A stretch of DNA of 64,000 bases from Pseudonocardia oroxyli (GTDB lineage Bacteria; Actinomycetota; Actinomycetes; Mycobacteriales; Pseudonocardiaceae). Shown piece by piece: positions 1-8,247 of the stretch; within the stretch, counting starts at the first letter, position 1; every line of letters begins with the position of its first letter. The DNA is taken from positions 62,001-126,000 of the forward strand of contig NZ_FNBE01000010.1 in the NCBI RefSeq assembly GCF_900102195.1, written 5' to 3'. The notes under the pieces are model-generated. The model did no database searches and had not been told where the DNA came from. It saw nothing but the letters and a program-made list of their open reading frames with translations. The position numbers and the translations under genes are program-made.

Positions 1-964
1 TGGAGGCGAGCATGCCGCCACCGGCGAGGATGTTGATGAGTCCAGACCACAGCTGGGGGGACATCTGGCCCCAGCCCGGAGCCAGCGACGGGTCGTCGCG
101 CGTCAGATAGGGCTTGGTGATCCCGATGGCCTCCTTGAGGAAGCCGTTGGAGGTGTCGACATCCGGGTACTGCGCGCCGAACATCGCCACGGCCGCGTCG
201 ACGTCCTCGTACGCCTTCTCATATCCCTCGGCGGTCGCGGCGAGCAGTGCCGTGAGCTGGTCGCGGATCTCCGGGACGTGCTCCGCGCGGGTGAAGAGGA
301 CCGGCCCGATGATCGGGTTCTGGGCGGAGTCGAAGGAGATGAAGTCGACGTCCGTTCCCGCACGCTCGAGTAGCGGGACCTGGTAATTCGCCAGACCGGT
401 GCAGGCATCGGACTCGCCACCCTGCATGACGGTGCACTTCGATTGGGGCTCGACGTACACCATGTCGGGTGTGCTACCCCCGTCGAGGGCCTGCAGCAGA
501 ATCGGCTCCGGGCTGGCGAGCGCGCTGCTGACCTTCTTGCCGCCCACGTCGGCCAGGGTCTTGATGTCTGATCCCGCGGGGGTGATCAGCCCGGCGTAGT
601 TGCGCGGGACGACGTTCGCGATCGCCACCAGCGGAAGCCCCTGGCTGACTCCGACCAGGAACGAGTCCGCGCTGGCGAATCCGACGTCGACCTGGCCGGA
701 ACCGACCGATTTCACGACGTCCGCCGAACCGGAGAGGTTGGAGAACTGGACATCAAGCCCGGCGTCGCGATACAGCCCGCTCTGGTTGGCGACCAGCATC
801 CCCGTCCACTCACTGGACGGGGCCGGCGCGAAGTTGAGGGCCACGCTCAGCGGAGTCGTGCCGCTGTCGGCCGAGGGCGCGCTGGTGGAGCAGGCACTGA
901 GCATGAGGCTCACGCCACAGGCGATCGCAGCCGCGACTGCGATCGGTCCAGGACGTCTACGCAC
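1..964 (-). CDS. ABC transporter substrate-binding lipoprotein, NMT1/SsuA type (3' end beyond window)
   Basis: Predicted extracytoplasmic binding lipoprotein of a nitrate/sulfonate/thiamine-precursor (NMT1/THI5-like) ABC importer. Reading from a GTG at 964 gives basic residues (VRRRPG), a hydrophobic stretch, and a lipobox LMLSAC at about residue 25. The mature part has the fold's typical phrases: NFAPAPSSEWTGMLVANQSG near the start, then GQVDVGFASADSFL and IKTLADVGGKKV. A GGAG ribosome site lies just upstream of the GTG. The gene is open to base 1, so the C-terminus and any permease/ATPase genes lie outside. A GTATAC-centred palindrome upstream is shared with the nearby GntR gene, so that regulator may control it. 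The substrate is unknown. Confidence 0.85.
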   Translation of the reverse strand, partial: MRRRPGPIAVAAAIACGVSLMLSACSTSAPSADSGTTPLSVALNFAPAPSSEWTGMLVANQSGLYRDAGLDVQFSNLSGSADVVKSVGSGQVDVGFASADSFLVGVSQGLPLVAIANVVPRNYAGLITPAGSDIKTLADVGGKKVSSALASPEPILLQALDGGSTPDMVYVEPQSKCTVMQGGESDACTGLANYQVPLLERAGTDVDFISFDSAQNPIIGPVLFTRAEHVPEIRDQLTALLAATAEGYEKAYEDVDAAVAMFGAQYPDVDTSNGFLKEAIGITKPYLTRDDPSLAPGWGQMSPQLWSGLINILAGGGMLAS

Positions 965-1007
965 GGTGGACTCCGTTCCTCGGTGGGGACCAATGCGGCC
1001 TCCTGCA

Positions 1008-1037
1008 GTCATACAATATTCGGTATACAGAGATGAC
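1008..1037. promoter_or_regulatory. Palindromic candidate GntR operator upstream of the binding-protein gene
   Basis: Nested dyad symmetry: outer arms GTCAT (1008-1012) and ATGAC (1033-1037), inner arms ATAC (1011-1014) and GTAT (1023-1026), ending in the palindrome GTATAC (1023-1028). It lies 44-73 bases upstream of the GTG at 964, a normal operator position. A second GTATAC occurs just before the GntR gene. That GntR binds both is inference. Confidence 0.4.
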
Positions 1038-1118
1038 AAGAGGTTGCGGGTTACATCCGTGCAAAGTGTTGCCGGCTCCGACGACCGTGGCTGTGGCTGT
1101 GGCTGCGAGTCCAGGTCC

Positions 1119-1598
1119 TCATCCGAGCACCATCAGAGTCACCGTCGAGATGGCCACGACGGAAGCGCTCACCTCGGCCCCCCGGCGGACCGCCGACTCG
1201 AACACCATCGTCGACCGACCGAGGTGCCGCGGGACGGCCTCCGCCCACAACACGTCTCCAACGCGACCTGCACGGACGACGTTCGTCGACATCGTGAGGG
1301 TGACGAAGCGGGCCTCGCTGGGCAGCGCCGTCCTGGCCGCCCAGCCCGCGGTCGCGTCGGCCAGCGCAACGACCAGACCACCCTGACAGACCCCGGCCTG
1401 GTTCAGGTGGCGCTGCCCCACTTCGAGTGACGCCTGCGCGCGGCCCCGGCCCACGCACTCCAGCCGCATGGCCATGACATCGAGGAAACACCCGTCGGGC
1501 ACAGTCTTGCGCAACTCGGCCGACGCAGGCAGGTAGGTGTCGGGGCCCGCCGAGGCGACATAGTCGCGGAACGACACGGCAAGCGGCTCGGTAGTCAT
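1119..1598 (-). CDS. PaaI-family hotdog thioesterase
   Basis: About 159 residues, the usual length for a single hotdog-fold acyl-CoA thioesterase of the PaaI/YdiI group, which hydrolyses aryl- or acyl-CoA in the cytoplasm. The central helix motif reads HLNQAGVCQGGLVVALAD around residue 80; in most relatives the second half is HGG, here it is QGG, so the catalytic arrangement differs slightly. The start MTTEPLAV at 1598 was preferred over an upstream in-frame ATG because the extension lies in the divergent regulatory region. It is transcribed away from the GntR regulator next door and probably shares its control region. Confidence 0.8.
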   Translation of the reverse strand: MTTEPLAVSFRDYVASAGPDTYLPASAELRKTVPDGCFLDVMAMRLECVGRGRAQASLEVGQRHLNQAGVCQGGLVVALADATAGWAARTALPSEARFVTLTMSTNVVRAGRVGDVLWAEAVPRHLGRSTMVFESAVRRGAEVSASVVAISTVTLMVLG

Positions 1599-1612
1599 GT
1601 ATGTCAGTATAC
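1599..1612. promoter_or_regulatory. GTATAC box in the thioesterase/GntR divergent region
   Basis: GTAT-GTCA-GTATAC lies between the thioesterase start (1598) and the GntR coding region. Its GTATAC core matches the one at 1023-1028 (CAGTATACGG here, CGGTATACAG there). TATACG could also serve as a -10 for the regulator. Proposed as an autoregulatory operator; untested. Confidence 0.35.
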
Positions 1613-1650
1613 GGAAGTCGATGTGCGAAACGATGGTGTACCGTCGCATC

Positions 1651-2376
1651 ATGACTCTCGCCCGGGACGCCGACCCGACGCCGAGGATCCACCGCCAGGT
1701 GTCGCTCGGTCAGCAGGTTGCGTCAGCTCTTCGGCGAGACATCATCCGCGGCGTGATCCCTCCCGGGACGGTGCTCGCACAGTCCGGGCTCTGCGAGATG
1801 TACGACGTGAGTCGCATCCCGGTTCGCGATGCCCTCCTCACCCTCGCGAACGACGGGCTGGTGACCCGTAACCGGCGGAACCAGATGATCGTCGCCGAGG
1901 TGACGACCCAGGACCTCATCGACACCTTCCGTGCCGAGGCCTTCCTGAGTGGCCTCGCCGCCCGCCGGGCCGCCGAGCTCGGCACCGAGGCGGACCACGA
2001 CCATCTCCAGAGCGTGATCGACGAGTCGCTCGGACTGGACCCGGTCTCGGACAAGCACGCGCTGTCCGACCTCAGCTGGCGGTTCCACCGGCGGGCCAAC
2101 CAGATGGCGCGTTCCCCCCGTCTCACGGCGACCCTGCGAGCGGTGTCGATACCCCTGATGCGGGACTTCGTCGGCGACGTCCCGCACTGGTGGGACCCCA
2201 ACCAGGACGAACACATCCAGATCCTCGCGGCGCTGCGGGCTCGGGACGCGGACCGGGCCGAGGTCCTGACCGTGGCACACTTCGAGCACATCGGCCAGGC
2301 ACTCATCGGCTTCCTGCGGGGCCCCTCGGACCGACCCGAGCCTCGGACGGTCCGAGGAGCCGCTCCGCCGCAGTAG
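1651..2376 (+). CDS. GntR-family (FCD) transcriptional regulator
   Basis: A DNA-binding regulator of the FadR/FCD subfamily, about 241 residues. The winged-helix part (about residues 15-75) contains SALRRDIIRGVIPPGTVL and the recognition segment VSRIPVRDALLTLANDGLV. The C-terminal half is helical with the FCD-like metal/ligand features RFHRRANQ and DEHIQILAALRARDADRA. Three in-frame ATGs (1621, 1633, 1651) are possible and none has a good ribosome site, so a short-leader or leaderless message is plausible; 1651 gives the usual family N-terminus. It probably controls the adjacent thioesterase and the ABC binding protein through the GTATAC boxes. The effector is unknown. Confidence 0.85.
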   Translation: MTLARDADPTPRIHRQVSLGQQVASALRRDIIRGVIPPGTVLAQSGLCEMYDVSRIPVRDALLTLANDGLVTRNRRNQMIVAEVTTQDLIDTFRAEAFLSGLAARRAAELGTEADHDHLQSVIDESLGLDPVSDKHALSDLSWRFHRRANQMARSPRLTATLRAVSIPLMRDFVGDVPHWWDPNQDEHIQILAALRARDADRAEVLTVAHFEHIGQALIGFLRGPSDRPEPRTVRGAAPPQ

Positions 2377-2382
2377 ACCGAG

Positions 2383-2404
2383 CCCCCGTCCCTCAGGACG
2401 GGGG
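2383..2404. terminator. Bidirectional hairpin between convergent genes
   Basis: Perfect 9-bp stem CCCCCGTCC/GGACGGGGG with a four-base loop. It sits between the ends of the GntR gene and the PucR-type gene, and the loop contains the stop codon of the latter. No U-tract on either side. Confidence 0.6.
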
Positions 2405-4072
2405 CCGCAGGATCTGCCAGGCCCGCGCGGCGACGTGCAGGTTCAGCCTGCTCTCGACGTCCCGCAGGTCGCGGCCGCTCAGCTCACGGATCCGCTGCAG
2501 GCGGTAGCGCAGGGTGCTGCGGTGGATCGTCAGGGCGCGCGCGGTCGCGTCGTAGTTGCCGCCACACTCGTAGTACTGCCAGAGCGTGGTGACGAGTGCG
2601 GAGCGGTTCGCGGCGTCGTAGTCGATGAGCGGGCCGAGCCACTCCCGGACGAAGCCGCGCACCTCGTCGTCCCCCGCGCCCGCCGCGAGGAGCCGGTAGA
2701 TGCCCAACTCCTCGAACGTGGTGACGCCACCGGTCGTCGCCGACGCCAACCGGACCTCCAGCGCACGCTCGCCCTCGACGAGGGACTGCGGCAGCTCCGA
2801 CGGCAGCGCGCGCGGCCGGCCCACCCCGATCGACCCGTTCGGCGACCGCAGCAGGGACGCGGCGGCGCGGTGCAGCTCGCCCCATGGCATCCCTCCGCCC
2901 GTGTCCGGCTGGGGGACGACCAGCACCACGGCACCCCCGCGCCGGGCCGTGAGCGGCTCCGCCCCCAGGACCCGCGTCGCCGCCGTGCCCAACGCCGCGA
3001 CGATCTCCTCGTCCTGCGCCACGTCCGCCCAGCGGGCGACGAGCACCTGATGGGGCGGGTGCAGGTCGTGCCCGAGCGCCAGGGACCGCGCCCGCGCGCT
3101 GACGTCGTCGGTCCCGGTGATGAGGTCCTCGCCGAGATCCCGGCGCAGGCGCAGCTCGGTCTCGGCGAGCCCGCGCTGGTGGGCCAGCTCGGTCGCGAGC
3201 ACGAGGGCCCCGTGCTCCAAGGCGAACAGCTCGCGGTCGCCCGCACGACGGCCCGGGTCCACGAGGCTGAGCACGCCGAGCACCTCGTCACGGGGCTGGG
3301 CGACGGCCAGCACCCGGTCGCGGCTGCGCACGGCCCGCCCGCTCCGCCGGATCGCGGACAACAGCTCCGCCCGCGCACCCCGACGCGGGCGGGGGTAGGG
3401 GTGCGGGCGGTCCGGTCCGGCCCAGGCCACGAGGTTGCCGAACGGGTCCTCCACCGCGACCGCCATGCCGGTCAGCCGGTGGACCCCGGCGGCGATCCCC
3501 GCCGGACCGGTCCCGGAGGCCGCGACCCGCATGAGGGACTGGTGGATCCGGTCGCGCCACTCCAGGTCGGTCACGGCCGCGGCGAGCTGCTCGTTGGTGC
3601 CTTCGAGGCGGGTGTTGAGCGCGCTCAGCGCGGTGGACGCGTCCCGCTCCCGGCGGTGCAGACCGGCGCTGACCAGCGCCGCACCCGTCAGCTGGGCCAG
3701 CGTTGACAGCAGGGACCGCTTGTCGGCGGACGGTTCGGCACCCGCCGACACCACGAGGTACCCGGCGTGGCTGCCGACCGCCCGCATCGGGAAGGCCCAC
3801 GACCACCGCCGGTCGTCCACGGTTACGGACCCGCCCGCGCCGGCGAGCGCCCGCAGTCGGGCGCTCAGCTCGTCGTCGCCGTCGGGGGTCTCGCGACGCG
3901 CGAGGTGGGCGCCCTCCGCCCGGAAGGGCCCCAGCGTGGCCACCGAGCTGAGCGCCAGCCGCAGGATCTCCGCCTCGTCGGCGCTGTCGAACATGATCAT
4001 CACGAGGGCGAACATGTCGGAGATGCTCGACAGCTGAGCCCGCAGCGCGCCCAGCTCCTGCCGATCGTCCAT
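2393..4072 (-). CDS. PucR/CdaR-family transcriptional regulator with GAF-like sensor
   Basis: About 559 residues. The C-terminus has the PucR HTH_30 domain: GGNYDATARALTIHRSTLRY, then RIRELSGRDL, the classical end of purine- or diacid-responsive activators. Upstream is a GGDEF-like/CdaR middle region, and the N-terminal 150 residues resemble a GAF-type sensor (FALVMIMFDSADEAEIL, RWSWAFPMRAVG). The start MDDRQELG at 4072 follows a G-rich ribosome site; an upstream extension is low-complexity Arg/Pro/Gly and unlikely to be coded. It is divergent from the small monooxygenase-fold gene at 4282, a likely target. The inducer cannot be read from sequence. Confidence 0.82.
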   Translation of the reverse strand: MDDRQELGALRAQLSSISDMFALVMIMFDSADEAEILRLALSSVATLGPFRAEGAHLARRETPDGDDELSARLRALAGAGGSVTVDDRRWSWAFPMRAVGSHAGYLVVSAGAEPSADKRSLLSTLAQLTGAALVSAGLHRRERDASTALSALNTRLEGTNEQLAAAVTDLEWRDRIHQSLMRVAASGTGPAGIAAGVHRLTGMAVAVEDPFGNLVAWAGPDRPHPYPRPRRGARAELLSAIRRSGRAVRSRDRVLAVAQPRDEVLGVLSLVDPGRRAGDRELFALEHGALVLATELAHQRGLAETELRLRRDLGEDLITGTDDVSARARSLALGHDLHPPHQVLVARWADVAQDEEIVAALGTAATRVLGAEPLTARRGGAVVLVVPQPDTGGGMPWGELHRAAASLLRSPNGSIGVGRPRALPSELPQSLVEGERALEVRLASATTGGVTTFEELGIYRLLAAGAGDDEVRGFVREWLGPLIDYDAANRSALVTTLWQYYECGGNYDATARALTIHRSTLRYRLQRIRELSGRDLRDVESRLNLHVAARAWQILRPPS

Positions 4073-4281
4073 TGCGGAGCCCCCCGCCCGTCCCTCGGGT
4101 GAGGCTACTGCGTTCCCGGCGCGCCGGAGCCGGGAAGACCGCGGCGCCCACCCGGCCCGGCAGGCCCAATCCCGCCCCCGAGGTCCGACCCGGCGGGCGG
4201 AGGCGACGGCCGCCCGGGCCCCCGACGCTGACGGGCACGGAGATCGCGAACCACCGGTCGGACGAACCCGAGGAGAGAACC

Positions 4282-4584
4282 ATGTCGGTCGCAAAGGGGC
4301 TGTGGGTGACGCTGGAGGCGCAGCCGGGCAAGGAGGCGGACGTCGAGGAGTTCCTCAACGTCGGTCGCTCGCTGGTCGACGAGGAGCCGGCCACCATGCC
4401 CTGGTTCGCCGTCAAGCTCGGACCGACGACGTACGCGATCGTCGACTTCTTCCCGGACGACGCGGGCCGCACCGCCCACCTGCAGGGCAGGGTCGGCCAG
4501 GCGCTCGGGGAGCGGGCCGACGAGCTGTTCGCGAAGGCCCCGGACATCGTGCAGCTCGACGTCCTGGCGGCGAAGCTGCCGTGA
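4282..4584 (+). CDS. Antibiotic-biosynthesis-monooxygenase-fold (ABM) small protein
   Basis: A 100-residue ferredoxin-like dimeric alpha/beta-barrel protein. It opens with GLWVTLEAQPGKEADVEEFL, the typical first strand and helix of ABM proteins, and has WFAVKLGPTTYAIVDFFPDD in the middle. A strong AGGAGAG site precedes the ATG at 4282. Members act as small cofactor-free oxygenases or as quinone/aldehyde-handling proteins; no activity can be assigned here. It is divergent from the PucR-type regulator and convergent with the sigma-factor gene. Confidence 0.75.
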   Translation: MSVAKGLWVTLEAQPGKEADVEEFLNVGRSLVDEEPATMPWFAVKLGPTTYAIVDFFPDDAGRTAHLQGRVGQALGERADELFAKAPDIVQLDVLAAKLP

Positions 4585-4603
4585 CCCGCGTCAGGCCAGC
4601 GGC

Positions 4604-5776
4604 TCAGAGGCCGGCGCGGCGGTGTTCGAGGAAGCGGCGTTCCGGGCCGGTGGTCGCCAGCGCCAGGGCCCGGTCGTAGGCCGCCCGCGCGCCGTCCCGG
4701 TCGCCGAGGCGGCGCAGCAGCTCGGCGCGGGTGGAGTGCAGGTAGCGGTAGTCCCCGAGCTCGAGCCCGTCGACGATCGCGAGCGCGGCGGCCGGTCCGC
4801 CGGTCTCGGCCACGGCGACGGCCCTGTTCAGCGCGACGACGGCCGAGCCGGTCGCCGCCAGCAACGCGTCGTAGAGGCGGCGGACCTCGACCCAGTCGAC
4901 CGGGTCCTCGGTCTGCAGCTCGGCGATCGCGGCCTGCAGGGTGTAGGGGTCGCGTGCGCCGCGGGCGATCGCCCGATCGAGTAGCGCGCGACCGGCCGCC
5001 AGCTGCGCGGAGTCCCACCGGTCGCGGTCCTGCTCGGCCAGCGGGACGAGCATCCCGTTCCTCATCCGGGCTGCTCGCCGCGAGTCGTGCAGCAGCATCA
5101 GGGCGTGCAGCGCCGTGACGCGCGGCTGGGCCGGGAGGAGCCCGTCGAGGAGCGCGACGAGCCGGATCGCCTCGGCGGCGAGATCGGCCCGGCCGTCGCC
5201 CCATCCCTGGTTGAAGATCAGATAGAGGACGGCGAGGACGGTGTCGAGCCGCTCGGGCAGCAGCGCCTCGTCCGGCACCCGGAAGGGGATGCCGGCGTCG
5301 CGGATCTTGGTGCGGGCCCGGGTGAGGCGCCGCTTCATGGTGTCCTCGCTGACGAGGAACGCCCGCGCGATCTCCGCGGTGGTCAGGCCGCCCACCGCGC
5401 GCAGGGTGAGCGCCACGCGCGCCTCCGGGGCCAGCGCCGGGTGGCAGCAGAGGAACACCAGCTCCAGCCGGTCGTCGATGTCCGACACGTCCTCCGCCTC
5501 CGGCGGTGGTGGCTCGAGCGCCCGCAGCTTCTCCGTGTGTCGCCGCTCGCGGCGCAGCAGGTCGACGGCGCCGTTCCGGGCGGTGGTGATCAGCCACGCG
5601 CGCGGCACGTCGGGGACGCCGTCGACGGGCCACCGCCGGGCGGCCGCCGCGAACGCCTCCTGGGCGGCGTCCTCGGCGACGTGCAGGTCGCCGCAGAACC
5701 CGACGAGTGCGGCGACGACGCGCGACCACTCCGCACGGAAGGTCTCCTCGACCCGGTCCGGGACGCTTCCCGTCAC
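4604..5776 (-). CDS. RNA polymerase sigma factor, ECF42 group with C-terminal TPR-like domain
   Basis: About 390 residues, twice the length of a plain ECF sigma. Region 2 is at about residues 10-75 (FCGDLHVAEDAAQEAFAAAA, RAWLITTARNGAVDLLRRE) and region 4 at about 105-165 (VALTLRAVGGLTTAEIARAF, SEDTMKRRLTRARTKIRDAG). The C-terminal 200 residues contain LYLIFNQGWGD and helical TPR-like repeats, diagnostic of ECF42. ECF42 genes are known to be linked with DGPF/YciI proteins, exactly as here: the ATG overlaps the stop of the upstream YciI gene by four bases. No anti-sigma gene is present, as usual for this group. Confidence 0.92.
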   Translation of the reverse strand: MTGSVPDRVEETFRAEWSRVVAALVGFCGDLHVAEDAAQEAFAAAARRWPVDGVPDVPRAWLITTARNGAVDLLRRERRHTEKLRALEPPPPEAEDVSDIDDRLELVFLCCHPALAPEARVALTLRAVGGLTTAEIARAFLVSEDTMKRRLTRARTKIRDAGIPFRVPDEALLPERLDTVLAVLYLIFNQGWGDGRADLAAEAIRLVALLDGLLPAQPRVTALHALMLLHDSRRAARMRNGMLVPLAEQDRDRWDSAQLAAGRALLDRAIARGARDPYTLQAAIAELQTEDPVDWVEVRRLYDALLAATGSAVVALNRAVAVAETGGPAAALAIVDGLELGDYRYLHSTRAELLRRLGDRDGARAAYDRALALATTGPERRFLEHRRAGL

Positions 5777-6102
5777 AGCTCGACGAGCGGCCGGATCTCG
5801 ACCGATCCGCCGAGTCGGACGGCAGGCATCCGGGCCGCCAGCTCGAGTGCGGAGTCCAGGTCGGGCGCCTCGACCAGGAAGAACCCGCCGAACACCTCCT
5901 TGGTGTCGGCGAACGGACCGTCGGTGAGCAGGCCCCCGGCGCGCAGCGTGGTCGCCGTGGACGCCGGCCGCAGCCGCTCCCCGGAGAGCACCCGCTCGTC
6001 CCGGCGGATCGCCACGTACTCGGCGGTGATCGCGGCCAGCTGCGCGTCGTCGAGGCCGGCGTAGGCGTCGGGGAGCTCGTTGATCAGAAGTGCGTAGCGC
6101 AT
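5773..6102 (-). CDS. YciI-like DGPF-domain protein
   Basis: A 109-residue dimeric alpha/beta-barrel protein with the family signature LLTDGPFADTKEVFGGFF around residues 58-75. DGPF proteins are standard partners of ECF42 sigma factors. Their biochemical role is not established; YciI itself has been linked to small-molecule hydrolase/dehydrochlorinase-like chemistry. Its stop overlaps the sigma-factor start (ATGA) and its own start overlaps the stop of the RibD-C gene upstream (TGATG), so the three genes form one translationally coupled operon. Confidence 0.9.
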   Translation of the reverse strand: MRYALLINELPDAYAGLDDAQLAAITAEYVAIRRDERVLSGERLRPASTATTLRAGGLLTDGPFADTKEVFGGFFLVEAPDLDSALELAARMPAVRLGGSVEIRPLVEL

Positions 6103-6671
6103 CAGGCGTCCTTCCGCTCGTAGGTCTGACGCAGCACGCCCGCCCCGGCGTCCTCGCTCGACACCAGCCTCCGGTCGAGTGGGGCGCTCGCGGCGTCGAA
6201 GATCCGACGACCCTTGCCCAGGACGATCGGGAACACGAGGAGCCGGAACTCGTCGACGAGGTCCTGGGCGATCAGCTGGTCGACGAGGCTACCGCTGCCG
6301 GTGACCAGGACGTCCTGACGGCGGACCCGCTCGCGCACCGTCGCGGCGAGCTCGCCGGTGAGCAGGGACGAGTGCGCCCAGCGGGCGAGGTCGGGGCGGC
6401 CCCGCGACGCGACGAGCTTGTCCATGGCGCTGAGGCTGCGGGAGAAGTCGTCGTCACGGGTGGCGAACAGGCCGGCGAACAGCTCCCACGTGGTGCGGCC
6501 GAACAGGTTCACCCCGGTGTCGAGGACGCTCCCGAGCCCGAACTTGTCGCCCGAGACCGGACCGGGGCCGTAGCGGAACGCCCAGCCGCCGTGTGCGGAG
6601 CCCGCGGATCCGTCGGGGTCCTCGGTGACGCCGTCGAGCGAGACGAACTGGGCGACGATGACCTTGTGCAT
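6102..6671 (-). CDS. RibD C-terminal/dihydrofolate-reductase-like protein
   Basis: About 189 residues of the RibD-C/DHFR-like fold: MHKVIVAQFVSLDGVTEDPD at the start, LFGRTTWELFAGLF, then DVLVTGSGSLVDQLIAQDLV and LVFPIVLGKGRRIF, the conserved NADPH-binding and C-terminal segments. Family members are NADPH-dependent reductases, mostly of unknown substrate and often found beside ECF42/DGPF genes. The start at 6671 is chosen because GGAGG lies five bases upstream, better than an ATG eight codons earlier. First gene of the ECF42 operon. Confidence 0.88.
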   Translation of the reverse strand: MHKVIVAQFVSLDGVTEDPDGSAGSAHGGWAFRYGPGPVSGDKFGLGSVLDTGVNLFGRTTWELFAGLFATRDDDFSRSLSAMDKLVASRGRPDLARWAHSSLLTGELAATVRERVRRQDVLVTGSGSLVDQLIAQDLVDEFRLLVFPIVLGKGRRIFDAASAPLDRRLVSSEDAGAGVLRQTYERKDA

Positions 6672-6735
6672 GATGCCTCCAGGTGAGTCGGTCATCGGGG
6701 GACGACCGGCGAACGTCCCGAGGGACCGACCCGAA

Positions 6736-6751
6736 TGTGATCTGCATCACT
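6736..6751. promoter_or_regulatory. CRP/FNR-like palindrome upstream of the ECF42 operon
   Basis: TGTGATCTGCATCACT agrees with the CRP consensus TGTGA-N6-TCACA at nine of ten positions. It lies about 65 bases upstream of the first ATG of the RibD-C/YciI/sigma operon and overlaps the stop of the TetR remnant. Function is inferred from position only. Confidence 0.35.
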
Positions 6752-7199
6752 TCTTGCCGAGCGGGTCGAGATGGCGGCGCACCACGGCCCGGGCCGTCTC
6801 CGGCGACAACGCGGCGGGGTGCAGCGTCCCGGCGAACCCCAGGCCGTCGACCAGCGAGGCGAGCCGCTCCGCCTCGACCGCGACCCACTCCTCCGGCACC
6901 CGGCTCTCGACGATCCGGCGAGCCAGCTGTCGGACGCCCGCGTGCAGCAGCTCCGCGGTCGCCCGGTAGGCGGGGGTGGTCCGGGCGGCGAGGGCGAACT
7001 CGAGCCAGACCGCCGTCTCCCGAGTGCTCACCGCGTCCCACGGCAGCAGCTCGGCGATCATCCGCTCCGCGACGACCGCTCGGTCCGTCCCCGCGTCGAG
7101 TGCCGCCCGGTGCACGTCGAGGCGCGCGGTGACCCGGGAGATGACCTCCGCGGCGGCGGCCACGAGCATCTGCTCGACCGAGTCGAAGCAGTGCCGCAC
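6747..7199 (-). pseudogene. TetR/BetI-type regulator remnant lacking most of the DNA-binding domain
   Basis: The reading frame starts abruptly at the end of the helix-turn-helix (GSVRHCFDSVEQMLVAAAAE, normally residues 40-60) and continues through an intact BetI-type ligand domain to PLGKK. Upstream in the same frame is only AREGDHHRQA, and another frame offers RIATHAR, which resembles the first residues of such proteins. About 25-30 codons of the DNA-binding helix-turn-helix appear deleted, and the next gene's stop lies only 85 bases upstream, leaving no room for them. A functional regulator is unlikely. Confidence 0.6.
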
Positions 7200-7283
7200 C
7201 GAGCCGGCTTGGCGGTGGTGGTCGCCCTCGCGTGCGTGGCGATCCGGAGGCGCTCCCGCCGCTGAGGCCGCGTCCGGCGCGGG

Positions 7284-8117
7284 TCAGTCGGGCGGCAGGG
7301 GGACGAACGGGGCGTGGGTGACCCGGCCCTTCTCGACGGTCAACGCCGACCCCGCAGGCACCTCGTGCCACAGCCCGGGCAACGCGACGAGCGGCTCGGA
7401 GACGACGGCGCGCGCCTCCGGACCGAAGTGGGCGAACCGCTCCTCCACGGGGTACAGCTGCCGCAGCGACTCCATGTCCGCGCTGTAGTAGAGCGAGTTG
7501 ACCACCGGGCCGGTGGCGTAGCGCGCGGCGTACAGACGCTCCCCGTCGGTGACCCCCACCGTCATCTGCAGCGGCTCGGCCACACCCGCCGCGGCACCCA
7601 GCGCCTCCACGAACCCCGCCATCCGCGCGAGCCCGCCGAGCGGGTCCTCCTCCAGCCCGAACGTGAGAGCCAGGTGGAACATCAGCTCCGAGTCCGTGGT
7701 CCCGCGGATCTCCGGGAACAGGTCCGGGCGGACCGCCAGCATCATGTCCCGGCGCAGCCGGTCGTACTCCGCGACGTAGCCGTTGTGCACGAACAGCCAG
7801 CGCCCGTGGGCGAAGGGATGGCAGTTGGTCTCCTGCACCGGTGTCCCGGTCGCCGCGCGGACGTGCGCGAGGAACAGCGGCGACGAGATCTCCGACGCCA
7901 GCGTGTGCAGATTGCGGTCCCCCCAGGCCGGCGTGGCGCTGTGGAACACCGCCGGGACCTCACGACGGCCGTACCAGCCCAACCCGAACCCGTCCCCGTT
8001 CGGGACCGACATGGCCGGCGCGTGCCGCCTGCTCTGCTCGATCAGCGAGCGCTCCGGGTCGTACAGCAGCTCGCGCGGTTCGATCGGGCTTCCGACGTAC
8101 CCCAACCAGCGACACAT
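7284..8117 (-). CDS. Class II glutamine amidotransferase, EgtC-like
   Basis: A 277-residue N-terminal-nucleophile amidohydrolase. Cys2 after the initiator Met (MCRWLGYVG) is the nucleophile. The other conserved elements are in order: NGDGFGLGWYG, HVRAATG, NCHPFAHGRWLFVHNG and GTTDSELMF. EgtC removes the gamma-glutamyl group during ergothioneine synthesis. Here no egtABDE genes are adjacent, so the substrate is open and it could be a stand-alone amidohydrolase of the same fold. The start is fixed by the nucleophile rule. Confidence 0.87.
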   Translation of the reverse strand: MCRWLGYVGSPIEPRELLYDPERSLIEQSRRHAPAMSVPNGDGFGLGWYGRREVPAVFHSATPAWGDRNLHTLASEISSPLFLAHVRAATGTPVQETNCHPFAHGRWLFVHNGYVAEYDRLRRDMMLAVRPDLFPEIRGTTDSELMFHLALTFGLEEDPLGGLARMAGFVEALGAAAGVAEPLQMTVGVTDGERLYAARYATGPVVNSLYYSADMESLRQLYPVEERFAHFGPEARAVVSEPLVALPGLWHEVPAGSALTVEKGRVTHAPFVPLPPD

Positions 8118-8247
8118 ACCCGCTCCTCACACAGAATCCCCCGGATCGAGCATGGTGATCGGGCCGGGACGGCGATAGGACCAGGGGCACCAACATTCAC
8201 CCGGGCCTCGGGTCTCGCCGTCGGGGCGCAGGAGGTAAGACGGAGGG

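Noticed and set aside
1087..1104. Tandem GTGGCT repeats
   Set aside because: Only three units of six bases; ordinary low-complexity sequence at the end of the thioesterase gene.
3288..5729. 813-codon minus-strand open frame bridging the PucR-type and sigma-factor genes
   Set aside because: Out of frame with both genes and with the ABM gene; extreme Arg/Pro content; the in-frame ECF42 protein explains the region.
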